A stretch of 64,000 nt of DNA from Caenorhabditis remanei (GCF_010183535.1 NC_071333.1:16552587-16616586), one strand, 5' to 3'. Positions 1-11,972 are shown, numbered from the stretch's first letter. Numbers and translations: made by a program. The notes: generated by a model from the sequence alone, not told the origin.

Positions 1-211
1 GTGCAAATGCAAATTAGACACTTTTTGCGGTTTTGTTATTGTGTTCGCTTTTGACAAGAAAAGAAAACCTGATGAAAGAGAGCCTCTTTAGAATTTCAAG
101 TAGATTTGATTGGTCACTTCAGGAAACAGAAATCACTCTTTTGTCTGGTTTGCAAATTCTTATTTGGAAAAATTGAATTCCATCACCAAAAATCAAAAAT
201 GAACATTTCAG

Positions 212-934
212 TGAAAAACGGAACTATGACTGAAGACATTGTGGTGACTACCACCAAAGCAACAATAACGGACAGTAACGAGTTTTCGTGGTCTTCGCTT
301 TTCGATTTCATCTCTGAAACACGGTGGCACAATATACAAATCGCTGCGATCTACATTCTCCATTCATTCACATATGCACAGTCTGCATTCAACTGGCTCT
401 TCTATTCGTTTCTCAACCGCAACTTACGCTCGAACAACGGCCGAGGAAACGGAACACGATCTGCAGCTAACACATCCGTGTTTGACAACGGAAACGCAAC
501 AAGCACCGTCAACACGTCTTTAACACCAATTTGGAAGAATATTCAACAAATGGGAAGTCATATTAAGACTGCTGGACTTGACACTCGTTCCGCGCTTTTG
601 AAGAAGTCGCCGTTCAAAGGGAAATCCAAAATTCAGTCGAGGTGAGTCAGAATCCATCTCACTTTCTCATTTAATTCAAAAATTTTCCAGAAGTGCCGCA
701 TACCTCGACTGTTCATCAGCTCATATGCTACGCCCTGCATCCGAGAATACACTGAGTTCATCGCTTCTTGAGATTCCAAGAAGACCATCCCTGATACCGA
801 GACAAGAACCGTCTCTTGTCGGAAAAGCTCTTTCGTTTACAAACATACCGCAACCCCAATATCAACGAATAGAACAGAAGGAGGAGTCATCTCATGGAGG
901 TGTCTCCGAGAGTTCTTCTGTTGAATGGCTGTAG
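212..934 (+). CDS. 3' end of a rhodopsin-class (neuropeptide-type) GPCR gene, partial
   Basis: Last two exons, 212..641 and 691..934, of a gene that begins left of the window. The first exon is entered through the acceptor ending at 211 (atttcag), and the intron 642..690 has GTGAGT and TTTTCCAG ends. The early part holds one hydrophobic helix ending FNWLFYSFLNRNLR. This is the layout of TM7 followed by helix 8 in class A receptors, with NWLFY where most have NPxxY. The rest is a long Ser/Asn/Pro-rich cytoplasmic tail ending SSSVEWL. The ligand cannot be told. Only the tail and TM7 are visible, so the class call rests on that helix alone. Confidence 0.7.
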
Positions 935-3001
935 ATATCGATAACAATTTTTCCACTAATTATGTACTTTTTTCCTCTTGAAATATCATTTTTGTCCCTC
1001 ACTGTACCTATCTTCTGGTAACATAATCTGAATTTCTTCTTCTCCTGTCTCTGGTCCCTTCTTCTTTGTCCTCTCCTTCCGGTATTTGTTGTATTTGATC
1101 TAAAACATTCATGTCTCCCTTTTTTCCTTACACAGAATCAAATCAAATTGTTTGTTTTATCATATCACAGTAGCTTTTCTTGGATACGACTACCGGTCCC
1201 CCATTTCCTTCCCAGTTTCTGTATTTATAATGTGAGCTTGCCAAACCACCAAACAAAAACAACAACTTATTGTTATTATTGATAGAAAAAAAATGGATCT
1301 CGTGTATTTTTTTTTCGGACTCGCCGGATAAAGATAAATAAATAAAACGGTATAAATGAATAAATATTACGAAATGTAATGTTGATGAAATTTTATCTAT
1401 CTGAAAACCAAGGAGAGAAAAACTGGAAGCCAAAGCTCGCTTCCATTTTTGAGTATAAAAAAACAAGCGCCCGGAAGAAACTGGACCGCAGTGCCATACC
1501 TAATTGGACTACAATATCATATTTCACTGTACTGGTTGGTGGTTGGATGCGGATTGCATAATACATAACATCTGGAGTATCAAACAATATTTTGCAAACA
1601 AGAGCAAAAAAATAAAATTCCTGAAAGATAGAGCGTGGGTGTTTCCCAGTATTCTTAATGAGTTTTTGGTTCTGCAAAAAAAGTCAGACGAAATGATTTT
1701 TTTCATTAAAAAGATTGAATTTTCATTAGGCGCCCGTTTCAGACAAACAATTGGGTGAGGAATTGCAAAATCTTTGATGATCGATGTCTTCTGGAAGTGA
1801 TTTCGGATTTCCTACGGATTTCTCACATGTGTCATATGAGAATTTGATTACTTTTTCGTTTTTCCCCCAGTTTGCATCACTGTTGAATAATTAAGATTCC
1901 TGCTTGACATTACTCATCATTAGTCGGTTTCAGTTTTAGATGCAATCAGGGAAGGGGGCCTGCTTCGATGACATCACAAAGAAATTGGCTAGTCTGACCA
2001 AACACCTGGAGCTGTTGTCTAAGGAATGCTGTGCTTCTAATAATTGGTGATTCTCCCAAGAAAACAAAGTTGTTCCAATTTTCCACTGGTAAGGGACCGG
2101 TAACATTGTGGCTTTGAAATTTTACCAATATCACTCTCTGGGGTATTTTTCTTGGTATGCTATCTAACTGGTTTTATAACTATGATCAGAATCTTTTTAC
2201 TCATTTTTTCAATTTTTAATATTCCGGTAGAAATTTTGTAATCAAAACAGTGATGTGTTTTTTTCTTTCGGTTTTTGTTCTTCTCTTTTTTCATATATCC
2301 TCTTTTTTTTGTAATTTTGAGGTAGACTGAATAAAAAGGGGAATGGGATGAAGACATAAATTATTCACAAATTTTCCGAACGGAAAACACCAAATGACCT
2401 CTTGAATACGACGCGCCTGAAAATATGGATAACACTGGCAAATTGGAAAATTCCAGAATTCCAGAGCCCAGCATTTATTACGGTAGTGTGACTCAAGACT
2501 CAAGTGTGGACTTATATTGCCTCGTTTTTTGTCGAAAGTGGGGAATTAGGGCTCACGGGATGGAAGACTATGAAAAATAAATGGTGTTTTCGGTTTTCTA
2601 CCAAAGTGGGAGGACAACGACTCGAGAACGTGACGAAGCAAGCGGTGTAGCACTGCAAACTATGGGCATAATTCATGAAAGATGTTCGAGTGCACCTCAC
2701 AGAGTTTTTCTTGCGCCAAACTTCAAAATAATCATGTACGGGACAAATCGTGGTTTAAAGTATTATTATTGAGACTGGAAATTGCAATGAGTTCATTGTT
2801 TCCTCGCTCCTGTGCTTTCCACTATACGATTTGCTGAAATAAAAGAAATAATAGTTTGCTGACAATTTTTTATGACCCAATATTATCAGAAAAGTCGTTG
2901 CATCAGCCAAAACTACGTGATAAGCTGTTTCCATCGAGAAACTGTATAAATTGAGGTGATAAGTCGCCGGAAAATTAGTTAAGTTCATTCAATTCAGAAG
3001 T
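935..3001. other. Intergenic region, no convincing gene
   Basis: AT-rich spacer between the receptor tail and the dehydrogenase. Short open frames here overlap on both strands and lack splice context. One minus-strand stretch, 1946..2134, reads as protein-like sequence of 62 residues without family resemblance and is listed separately. Confidence 0.6.
1946..2134 (-). pseudogene. Possible coding remnant, 62 codons, family unknown
   Basis: An open minus-strand stretch whose translation (including ENWNNFVFLGESPIIR and QVFGQTSQFLCDV) has balanced composition, unlike the Phe/Lys/Asn-rich translations of surrounding spacer. No flanking exon joins it in phase, and the frame closes on both sides. 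It could be a decayed exon of a transposon or captured gene, or simply chance. Confidence 0.2.
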
Positions 3002-4309
3002 ATGTTGTCGGCGACTGCACTTCTCTATGGGTTCTCCATACCATTTATGTATATGGTGTACAAGGGTAAGTATATAACATCTCGAATATCATATCAAGAG
3101 TTTTATTATGCAATTAATGTTGTTCCAGTATTCAAATGGGCTTATAGTCTACGCGTGGAGAATATGAACAAGAAGACCGTGGCAATCTCCGGATGTGATT
3201 CAGGATTCGGGCGTATTCTAGCTGTCAGACTTGTTAAAGAAGGAGTCCCAGTAATTGCTGGAGTGTTGAGAAAAGAGGTCGGTGGAGTGGGACACTCAAA
3301 AACCGGAACTGAAATAAATATTTTAAGAATGGTGAAAGCTTGAAACGGAATGTCGCTAATCCAAGTCTCCTCACATACGGAACACTTAATGTTGGAGATG
3401 ATGAGAGTGTTAAAGAGTTTGGAAAACTAGTGGAGAAAACTGTGGAGGGCAAAGGGCTGTGGGGAGTTGTTGCCAATGCAGGGATTCTTGGAAACTCGGG
3501 ACCAGATGATTGGCTTAACACACAAGATTACATCAATGTAAGAACTATTCTAATGAACTAATTAAATAGCTAATTATGATAACTAATTATTGAAGACTAT
3601 GCAAGTCAACACCTTTGGAGTCATGAGATTCATCCAAACTCTCAAGAAGTTTGTGAAGAAGCAGCAAGGAAGGTGAGTTCGATCACACCACCGAAACGTG
3701 CAAAACATTTTATATTTTTATAGAGTTGTTATCATTTCTTCTATTTCTGGTCGAACTCCACGTCCAACCGTCGGCCCTTACTGCGTTTCGAAACATGCTG
3801 TGGAAGCATATGCTGATGTTATCAGGTATGTTATCTGTGTCTTGTCAAATAATAACAATTTAATGACAGACACGAATTGGTCGACTTTGGTGTCTCGGTG
3901 CATTTGCTTGAACCGGGATTCTTCACAACTAACATTACACAGACAGCGACTAATGACTTGGACGCCGTGTGGAATCGACTTGACGATGAGACTAAGAAGG
4001 AATACGGAAAGGAATTTTTCGATGCTTGTATGTTTTGGAATTAGATAGTTATATCATAATTATTATCTTTCAGACAAGCACTCCCGCTTCTCTCGTCTTT
4101 CTCACTGTGCCGATGACTTGAATCCAGTAATCGATGCCTATGAACACGCTCTGTTTGCAAAGTACCCGAAAACAAGATACTGGGTTGGCTGGGACACTAT
4201 CCTCTTCTACATTCCATTGGCCACACTCCCAACTTTTGCCCAAGACTGGTTCATCTCCTACCAAAGACGTGATCGCCCAGTTCCTGCTGCCGGAGTGAAA
4301 CGTCATTGA
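3002..4309 (+). CDS. Short-chain dehydrogenase/reductase, retinol/steroid dehydrogenase-like (DHS family)
   Basis: Seven exons: 3002..3065, 3129..3277, 3328..3537, 3596..3672, 3724..3825, 3870..4027, 4074..4309, giving 331 aa with all phases consistent. An N-terminal hydrophobic segment (residues 1-20) suggests a membrane anchor. The nucleotide-binding Gly motif is SGCDSGFG (43-49), followed by the structural VVANAG motif, the catalytic Ser region IISSISGR and the catalytic YCVSK. The DSGFG variant is typical of the RDH / 17-beta-HSD6-like branch, which oxidises or reduces retinoids and steroids with NAD(P)(H) at the ER membrane; the worm substrate is unknown. Intron 2 has a weak GTCGGT donor, but only this join restores the frame (RKE-NGESLKR). 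A polyadenylation signal AATAAA lies at 4399..4404. Confidence 0.9.
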
Positions 4310-4398
4310 GCATAGCATAGGATATTTTGTTTGGAATAGTGATGTTGAACATACATTTCAATTATTTTTATGGATTGTAGATGTGTCTTGTTTTGATA

Positions 4399-4404
4399 AA
4401 TAAA
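4399..4404 (+). terminator. Polyadenylation signal of the dehydrogenase gene
   Basis: AATAAA 90 bp after the stop codon, in the short spacer between two convergent genes. Confidence 0.5.
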
Positions 4405-4613
4405 TGAGCAGATTGAAATGAGGGGAAAAAACTAATAATGTCTTGAGAAGCATCGCTACCAGCTGAGTCATTCCAGTATGAAAACATTATTTGTTATCAT
4501 CATTAGATGGAATTTAAATAATCCAACAGACACCTTTCTCTGATTTTCATAATAATATGGAGAGAAACTAATATTTTTTTATTTAACACATAGAAAAAAG
4601 GGAATTATTGAAA

Positions 4614-5907
4614 TTAGTTGATTACTGGAGCCACAACGGTGTTTGCCAATCCACAACTATTCACTCCTCGAGCCAATCGGAAATATCTGCAGAAATGATT
4701 TTCTAACAGCTGAAAAAAAAAGATATATTTCACCCGCTAGCACCCCAAGATGTGCCCCAAGAGTTTTTGACAATCCAAAATGCTGCCTCTCCTTCTCCTC
4801 CATAACCGACAATAGTCAATGCATGTGATCCCATTGATTTTTCTGCACAGTCGTCAGCGGATGGGTTGAAGATTCCAGAACGATAGCTGTACATGGCCTT
4901 GGTAACGCTCATTCCTGAAAGTCACAAATTATTCGGTTTTTTTCAAATATTTATTATGGGGGACCTACCAAAAGTAACTGGTCCTTTAGTACCAACCCAG
5001 TTGGCGATTTCCTCTTCGTTTTGAGATAGCATTCGAAAGTCATCAATGAACACTCTGGTATCATTTTGCTTCAACATGCACTGGTCATGCTTCAAAGCAG
5101 AGTATGGGTACTCCTTTTCAGATTCCAACCCGTTTTCCTTCACAAATCTGAAAAATCAGGTTTCTGGTGCTTTCTAACGAATAAAGTTACAAATTCACCT
5201 CATAGCATATGGACGGTATCCTCCACTACATCCATTGTTTTTGTCATCACAATCAACCATTTCTTGTTCGGACAGTGAGACTAGCTGATTCTTCCTAATG
5301 GCATGCTGTGCTTCCACGGCAGCTACCGTAGCGAATGCCCAACACGAACCACATTGTCCTTGATTTTTAATTGGAGTCAGCTTTCCTTGGTCTCTCCAGT
5401 CAATTGAAGCTGGTCGTTTAACTCCTGACTCCAAATAGCTACCCTCAAATCTCACTTCCTCGGAGCCATCCGTCTTAACGTTCTTGTTGTCATAAACAAT
5501 TCTTTGCAACTCTTCATTAGTCCAATCAGTAAATTCGTTTACATCAAGATCCAATCCAAAATGTTTTGCCTCTTCCGCTTCGAATTCTTTCACATTTTGC
5601 AAGAATACCTGATAGCGGTACTGAAATTCTTCCAAGGACGGGTATCTACGGTCGTACTTCAGGATGAAGTCATTGAACATTTGTTCGTATCTTTGTTTCT
5701 CCAATTTTGAATCAAATAGTTGGTAAACAAAAAGACCGAGAAGAGTTAACATGACAGCGAGGACCACTAAGGACAACATCTGTATAACAGCATAATCGCA
5801 GGCAAAAGTTTTGTATCCATTTGGGTATTTTCGATTGCTGAAAAAAACTCCAAAACAGAAGTTGCGAAAAAGTAAAAAAAAACAACTCACTTGACGGATC
5901 TTTCCAT
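4614..5907 (-). CDS. Papain-family (cathepsin L-like) cysteine protease with N-terminal membrane anchor
   Basis: Minus-strand exons 5891..5907, 5199..5837, 4969..5147, 4734..4914, 4614..4686; 362 aa. The 17-nt first exon (MERSV) is chosen because it alone joins in phase to the second exon; a start at 5779 would also work. Residues about 26-45 are a strongly hydrophobic signal-anchor. Next comes an I29 inhibitor prodomain with the DVNEFTDW motif, then the mature peptidase: oxyanion Gln and catalytic Cys in GQCGSCWAF (Cys about 171), the GCSGGY motif, His in [10 protein letters not shown] (about 309) and Asn in VKNSWG (about 329). All catalytic residues are present, so the enzyme should be active, probably in lysosomes, secretory vesicles or at the cell surface. 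The family includes C. elegans cathepsins such as R09F10.1 (from memory). Confidence 0.92.
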
Positions 5908-6200
5908 TGATATTAATGTAGCATCTTGATCCACTGTGCATTTTGTTTTTTCCCCATTTATGACTGTTGCACTGACCATTTTTGACAAACGAGTTAGCCA
6001 AACTCCAGCTAGAAATGAAGCGAAGTTAGAAGGTAGTTGAGGCCAGTTATTATCAGCACCCTTACAGTTCGCGACACTTCTTATCAGTAACTGTGATATT
6101 GATCGAGCACAAACTAACTAGGTTGGTGAATAGATGGGGAGCTGACAAGAACAAAGTCTCGAAGCAAATGGAAAATCAAAAGTTTATGGATGAAAAAATA

Positions 6201-6206
6201 TTTATT
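6201..6206 (-). terminator. Polyadenylation signal, left PQN-like gene
   Basis: AATAAA on the minus strand 55 bp past the stop of the left Gln/Cys-rich gene; the right-hand copy has the same signal at 9223..9228. Confidence 0.6.
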
Positions 6207-6260
6207 GATTGACACAACCTAGTTTCAGTATATACAAAAATTAATCGCTAAGTTATTCAA

Positions 6261-7514
6261 TTACTTTCTGCGGCAGCATTGTCCGTTTCCACATGGAGAG
6301 TAGTTCTGTTGGCAAGAGCATTGATTTGTCTGTGGAGCTTGCTGACATTGAACAGTAGCTGGTTGAGCTGCTTGGCATGAGTTTGAGCAAGATGATTGGC
6401 AGGCGGTTTGACATTGGGACACTGGTTGTTGTTGTTGGACACATTGTTGTTGGCAGGATTGTTCACATTGTGGGGCGCATTGAGCAGATTGAGCAACGGA
6501 AGCTTGAAGAACAATCTGGACAACTTGTGGAGCAGCTGTGGTAGTTGGGTTGTACATTGGAGCAACGGTTTGTTGGATGCATGAATTATCACAAGTTGGT
6601 TGGCAAGCTGGGGCGCAGTTGGCGTGTTGTTGTTGTCCTTGGTTGTTGTATGAATCGTACATTTGAGTATTCGTGTTCTGTCCGTAGATGACTTGTTGGG
6701 TGGCTTGAGCCGTTTGTTGGCAGACATTTGAACATTGGGAATCACAGGAAGATGCACATTGGTTAGATGGCTGTTGTTGCTGGACGCATGAAGATTGACA
6801 TTGTTGCTGACAGGCTGGCTGGCATTGGGCTTGAGCTTGTTGAATCTCAAGTTGGATTTGGATTACTTGTGGAGCAGAGGTGGTGGTGGTTGGAGCATCA
6901 CAAGCAACATTGCACTGTTGTTGGCACTGTGGTTGACATTGGGCAACTTGTTGTTGTTGTTGGACACATGTGGATTGACACTGTTGCTGGCACATTGGTT
7001 GACATTGGACAATTGGGGTTTGCGTAGTTGTGGTGGTTGGTGGGTTGTACATTGGAGCACATTGGGATTGACATTGTTGCTGACAAACTGGTTGGCACTG
7101 AGAAACCGATGGGGATGATTGGCACTGCTGGGTACAGCTTTGTTGGCAGGCTGGTGCACACTGGGAGGATTGTACCTAAAATAAAGAATGAAATTTTCGA
7201 AAAACGTGAGAAATGTTCGTAATATCTCTGATCGAAATGATTACCTGAACAGTTTGAGTTTGTTGTGGTTGAGCGCAAGAGCAGGATGGTGCTTGTTGTT
7301 GTACTGGAGCAGATTGACACGAGCAAGATTGCGTTTGTTGAACTTGCTGGCATGAGCATTGGCTCTGCTGGGGCTGGGCACATCCACATTGTCTCTTTTC
7401 ACGAAGAACACTGCCCTAAAACAAAATATTTCAGAAAATATCTTGGAAAATTAGAGTACTCACTGATGCTACAAAAGCACATGCAAAAAATACGGCAAGA
7501 GTAGTGAAACGCAT
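6261..7514 (-). CDS. Gln/Cys-rich secreted protein, ABU/PQN family (left member of inverted pair)
   Basis: Minus-strand exons 7464..7514, 7245..7415, 6261..7175; 51, 171 and 915 nt, 378 aa, exactly the exon lengths of the copy at 7915..9170. A signal peptide (MRFTTLAVFF, then VAS) and a dibasic site REKR precede a body of repeating CxxxC pairs in Gln-rich context (for example CQPQCQQQCNVACD) and three MYNPPTTTT-type Tyr/Pro/Thr spacers. It ends CGNGQCCRRK. ABU/PQN proteins are prion-like nematode secreted proteins tied to the ER stress response and to pharyngeal cuticle assembly; that role is inferred here. It may correspond to C. elegans pqn-57 or an abu gene, but the paralogs are too alike to choose. 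Divergently transcribed from its twin. Confidence 0.88.
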
Positions 7515-7569
7515 TGTAGTTGACGATTCAGTGTAAATGATCGAATGGTGATAAGTGTTGCAAGATAGC

Positions 7570-7576
7570 TTTTATA
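7570..7576 (-). promoter_or_regulatory. TATA-like box, left PQN-like gene
   Basis: TATAAAA read on the minus strand, 56 bp before the ATG at 7514. Confidence 0.5.
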
Positions 7577-7860
7577 CTCTTGGCTCTTCCATTAACAAAA
7601 CTCTAGGAAAACTAAAAAACTAATCACCAAAACCTGTTATATATTTGAACAGAACAACTTTCAGTTGGTATAAGAGCTCGGAAACTTTTTATGGTATTTC
7701 CTGATCTAGATGCATCATCTCTCGCGGAACACTTTTTTACGCAGAGTTCATAATAATTTGTTTGCACTGGTGGGAAAAATCGCGCAAAAAAAACCGAGGA
7801 GGGCGGAGGAGCAAAGAGTATAGAAACGGAAAGCTGTTTCTAGGAGTATTTGTCCTGTAG

Positions 7861-7867
7861 TATATAA
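7861..7867 (+). promoter_or_regulatory. TATA-like box, right PQN-like gene
   Basis: TATATAA 48 bp before the ATG at 7915. Confidence 0.5.
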
Positions 7868-7914
7868 ACTGACTTTTCAGAATTAAAACCATTCATATTT
7901 TATCATTTACTACA

Positions 7915-9170
7915 ATGCGTTTCACTACTCTGGCCATATTTTTTGCATGTGCTCTTGTAGCATCAGTGAGTTCTCTAAATTTCCAAGATAATTTCTGAAA
8001 TATTTTGTTTTAGGGCAGTGTTCTTCGTGAAAAGAGGCAATGTGGATGTGCCCAGCCCCAGCAGAGCCAATGCTCATGTCAGCAAGTTCAACAAACGCAA
8101 TCTTGCTCGTGCCAATCTGCTCCAGTACAACAACAAGCCCCATCCTGCTCTTGCGCTCAACCACAACAAACCCAAACTATTCAGGTAATCATTTCGATCA
8201 GAGATATTACGTTATACTCTCAAGTTTTTCGAAAATGTCACTCCTTCTTTTTTAGGTACAATCCTCCCAGTGTGCACCAGCCTGCCAACAAAGCTGTACC
8301 CAGCAGTGTCAATCAGCCCCATCGGTTTCCCAGTGCCAGCCAGTTTGTCAGCAACAATGTCAATCCCAATGTGCTCCAATGTACAACCCACCAACCACCA
8401 CAACTACGCAAGCCCCAATTGTCCAATGTCAACCAATGTGCCAGCAACAGTGTCAATCCACATGTGTCCAACAACAACAACCAGTTGCCCAATGTCAACC
8501 ACAGTGCCAACAACAGTGCAATGTTGCTTGTGATGCTCCAACCACCACCACCTCTGCACCACAAGTAATTCAAATCCAACTTGAGATTCAACAAGCTCAA
8601 GCCCAATGTCAGCCAGCCTGTCAGCAACAATGCCAATCTTCATGTGTCCAGCAACAACAGCCATCCAACCAATGTGCATCTTCCTGTGATTCCCAGTGCT
8701 CAAATGTCTGCCAACAAACGGCTCAAGCCACCCAACAAGTCATCTACGGACAGAACACGAATACTCAAATGTACGATCCATACAACAACCAAGGACAACA
8801 ACAACAAGCCAACTGTACTCCAGCTTGCCTACCAGCTTGTGATAACTCATGCGTCCAACAAACCGTTGCTCCAATGTACAATCCAACTACCACGGCTGCT
8901 CCACAAGTTGTCCAGATTGTTCTTCAAGCTTCCGTTGCTCAGTCAGCTCAGTGTGCCCCACAATGTGAACAATCTTGCCAACAACAATGTGTTCAACAAC
9001 AACAACCAGTGTCTCAATGTCAAACCGCCTGCCAGTCATCATGCTCAAACTCATGCCAAGCAGCTCAACCAGCTACTGTTCAATGTCAGCAAGCTCCACA
9101 GACAAATCAATGCTCCTGCCAACAGAACTACACTCCATGTGGAAACGGACAATGCTGCCGTAGAAAGTAA
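7915..9170 (+). CDS. Gln/Cys-rich secreted protein, ABU/PQN family (right member of inverted pair)
   Basis: Exons 7915..7965, 8014..8184, 8256..9170; 378 aa. Signal peptide MRFTTLAIFFACALVAS, then the dibasic site REKR, then a Gln/Cys-rich body with CQQQC and CQSSCVQQQQ-type pairs, Pro/Thr spacers and the end CGNGQCCRRK. It differs from its inverted twin at only a few residues (for example PTCDNSC against PACDNSC), and no indel separates the two 305-codon last exons. Such identity in a repetitive protein implies either recent duplication or ongoing gene conversion across the palindrome. Function as for the twin: extracellular, probably cuticle-associated or ER stress-linked (inference from family). 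Confidence 0.88.
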
Positions 9171-9222
9171 TATGTAACGGAATTTCGATCTGTTTTTGTA
9201 TATACTGAAACTTGTTCGTTTC

Positions 9223-9228
9223 AATAAA
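9223..9228 (+). terminator. Polyadenylation signal, right PQN-like gene
   Basis: AATAAA in TTTCAATAAATAATT, 53 bp past the stop codon at 9168..9170. Confidence 0.6.
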
Positions 9229-9747
9229 TAATTCAATCTTTCACATATTTTTTGATTTTAATGTGCTTTTGACTTTTCGACAAGAATTTACATGTGACAC
9301 ATCGATGGTACTTGATAGTTAGTAGATTCGCTAGACAATAGGCGCTCACGTTAATATTCTGGAAGGTTCAATTTAGGAGAAAAAGAATGACAAAACTTCT
9401 TCATCATTTTGCTTTGAAATGAAAAAGAAATTCAAAGCTCAACCTTCAACCTAACAAGTGATATCAGATTATCTTCTTTAAAGTGATGTGTACCCATTCA
9501 AAACCACTAGATCAGATTTTTAGAAACTTTTAAAACACCACTCAAAAATGATGGTAGACAGAAGAAAAACTTGTTCTAACAAAACAAACTTACTAATTCG
9601 AATGATACGGACAAACACCAATTTTCTGACATCAGACTATTATTCATGTATATAATTATCAATATTCTCGAGGAAAACAAACTATATATTAGACCGCGGT
9701 TTGAGTGCTGCTGGCTCAGAGCTTTAGTATTTTTATTCTGATTTGTG
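9229..9747. other. Intergenic region, nothing recognised
   Basis: AT-rich spacer between the PQN-like gene and the first chemoreceptor. I see no gene or repeat in it. Confidence 0.5.
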
Positions 9748-11337
9748 ATGGAAACGAGAAATTGTTCGCTTCCAGCGCCGGGTTATTATTCGTAAGTTTT
9801 ATTTGTTTTTTCATAGCGAGTAGGTTTTTATTTTCCATTTTTCAGGAGTATGATGCATAACTTTCATATTGTTAGTTTCCCGATATACATAGTCACCTTG
9901 AATGCTTTGTTCCGAGAAAACTCTCAAATATTCACTACTTACAAATACTATCTCATCGGACATATAATAATGTAAGCTTCAACATTCCATGAACGACTTT
10001 CTATGTTTTCCACTTTTCAGAAATATCATATCAGAGTCCTACGTGTCGTTTTTCATGCTTCCAATGACATATCTCCCACACCCGATGTTTCGAAATACTG
10101 GATGGTTAGCTCAATTTGGGTTTAGTGGAATGTTTATATTTTATGGATTAGCACAGACTGTAATGCGTAAGTGACAAAAATTAGAATGTTGAAAGAAAAC
10201 GAGTATTATGAAATTTTAGTGACAGTTGGGTCTATCCTGGAAATGTTTTATTTTCGATTAAAACTTATTGCAATTTACAAAAAGGACTTGCTTAAAAAAC
10301 TTCTCAGATTAGAAGTGCTAATGTATCGCACACTTATAATTCTACATCCTATTTTTACTACTGCAACAATGAACTACAGTATTGGTGTTGAGAAACGTGC
10401 AACAGAAAAGTTATTCAAAGTTAGTCCATTCTAATTTTCTTGATATCTAACATATATAAATGTATTTCAGGAACACCCCGAGTTACCACCTGAGGTTACT
10501 TGCTACTCCGTCATTATGGCAGTATTTGATGACTACGTGACGTACATTGTCACTGTCATTTATGGAATCGGAGTAATTCTCCAGTTTACTGTTTCAGGAG
10601 GAGTTCTGATGTATGTTTTGAAAGTTGTGAAAGCTGCACAAGGAATGTCTGCTTCTACAATTTCGTTGCAGAGGATGATGGTGTTCAGCTTGTTTATTCA
10701 GGTAAGATTCAGTAATTTCTATTTTTGCCCAAAGTCTGCACCTAGTTCAAAAATTCAAATTCGAAATCTCGAATTTTCGAAATTTCCTCAATTGAAGGGA
10801 TTCGGTACATTCTGAGTCCGACTTTTATAATAGCAAAAAGAAATTACAAATTATAACCTGTTATTAAGTATTTCCCTGATCATATGAAATTGTAATTTTA
10901 AAGTGGTACTGAACTTTTGTAGCTACAGATAAATATTTGAAAATTGGAATCAATCAAAAAATATAGCAATTCACTTTTTCAGGGTACAATCCACGGGATG
11001 ATGATAATGGTTCCGACAATGTTCCTCATATACGCGCTGTTCTTTAATTCAGCTCAGAACGGTACGCATGAGTTTTAGCCTAACCTTTCCAATCACACAT
11101 CTAACAGATCTAGCACTCATCCTTCTAATGTGTGTAGCATATCATGGATTTGTTTCAACTTGTGCAATGATAATCTTCACTAAACCCTTACGAGAAAGAA
11201 TTGTGCCATTCATCAGGTTTGGTGCTCCAACTGAACCGAGCAATGTTTCTGGGATAATAAGTTCATCGACTCGAGATGTATCATCTAATCATAGCCGTCT
11301 CTCAAGACAGAACAATCGGGATAATAATCAGGTATAA
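9748..11337 (+). CDS. Seven-transmembrane chemoreceptor, Str superfamily (Srh/Sri-like)
   Basis: Seven exons: 9748..9791, 9846..9971, 10021..10166, 10220..10419, 10471..10701, 10983..11061, 11108..11337; 351 aa, all phases consistent. The protein has successive hydrophobic segments, an N-terminus CSLPAPGYYS, the MLPMTYLPHPMFRNTGW loop, EHPELPPEV before TM5, SLQRMMVFSLFIQGTIHG in TM6 and YHGFVSTCAMIIFTKPLRER in TM7. The last is the HG-ST motif shared by Srh/Sri receptors. Members act in chemosensory neurons as odorant or taste receptors; the ligand is unknown. Exon lengths match the receptor at 24362..25652 almost exactly, so they are tandem relatives now separated by another gene family. Confidence 0.88.
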
Positions 11338-11490
11338 AATTTAAAAACTTTTCCTTGTATATATGAGTCATGTTTTCCATGTTTCTGTTTTTGAGATAAA
11401 GAGTTGAAGAAACGACATTTTATATTAATCACAAATTAGAATACATCAGAAGATCGTTATACAAATAGTTTAACTGCTGGCTCATCTCGA

Positions 11491-11972
11491 TTACATGTTC
11501 TGGAACAGACGTGTCCTTGCATTTTCAGCTGTTGGGTCATCCTGAAAAAATGTATATTGTATTATAGCAAAATATGATAACATTATCGAACACACCCGTG
11601 AAATTTTGACCAGAATGTGGAATTTATTTGTTTTTCCATGCAAAAAGCGGGAATTTTTGAGCAAGGATTTCAAGCAACTTGGCGTGGCCATAAGATCTGT
11701 CTGATCGATAATCACGATGGGAAGATTGTCTCCCAGGAAACGTCGGATCGTCCCGTTGAACTCATCCTGAATATTCGAAATAAATGTAAATATATGGAGC
11801 AACATACAAATGAGTCCGTGAACATCATCACTTCAGTCAGGCTTGCCTTCGAAATTTTAACATTCGAGTTCTTTTGAAGAGTTGGACTGATGTAAATTTT
11901 ACCAGTCATAGCCAAGTTTTGACAATTCTCAAAACGAGACGTTATGTGCGTCAGAGGTTTTGGAACTGACAT
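11491..11972 (-). CDS. Small protein of 128 aa, family not recognised
   Basis: Minus-strand exons 11808..11972, 11596..11766, 11491..11541; 165, 171 and 51 nt, each a multiple of three and bounded by good splice sites (donor GTATGT, acceptors ending ATTCAG and TTTTTCAG). The ATG follows AATTTGCAG directly, which could be a trans-splice acceptor. The protein begins MSVPKPLTHITSRFENC, has no signal peptide or membrane segment, and contains FLGDNLPIVIIDQTDLM, a beta-strand-like stretch. It ends RTRLFQNM. It lies convergent to the chemoreceptor. I cannot assign a function. The splice structure makes a real gene likely; expression is unknown. Confidence 0.55.

Larger units (their letters stand above)
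7515..7914. promoter_or_regulatory. Shared divergent promoter region of the PQN-like pair
   Basis: A 400-bp spacer between the two start codons. Each side carries a TATA-like box at similar distance: TATAAAA on the minus strand at 7570..7576 and TATATAA on the plus strand at 7861..7867, roughly 50 bp from each ATG. The middle of the spacer is not obviously symmetrical, so the inverted duplication appears to cover the genes and proximal promoters while the centre is unique. Confidence 0.6.

Noticed and set aside
6257..9177. Long alternative-frame ORFs (Asn/His/Pro-rich or Leu/Trp-rich) over the PQN-like genes
   Set aside because: Shadows of the CAA/TGT-rich coding frame; they lack signal peptides and splice phase.
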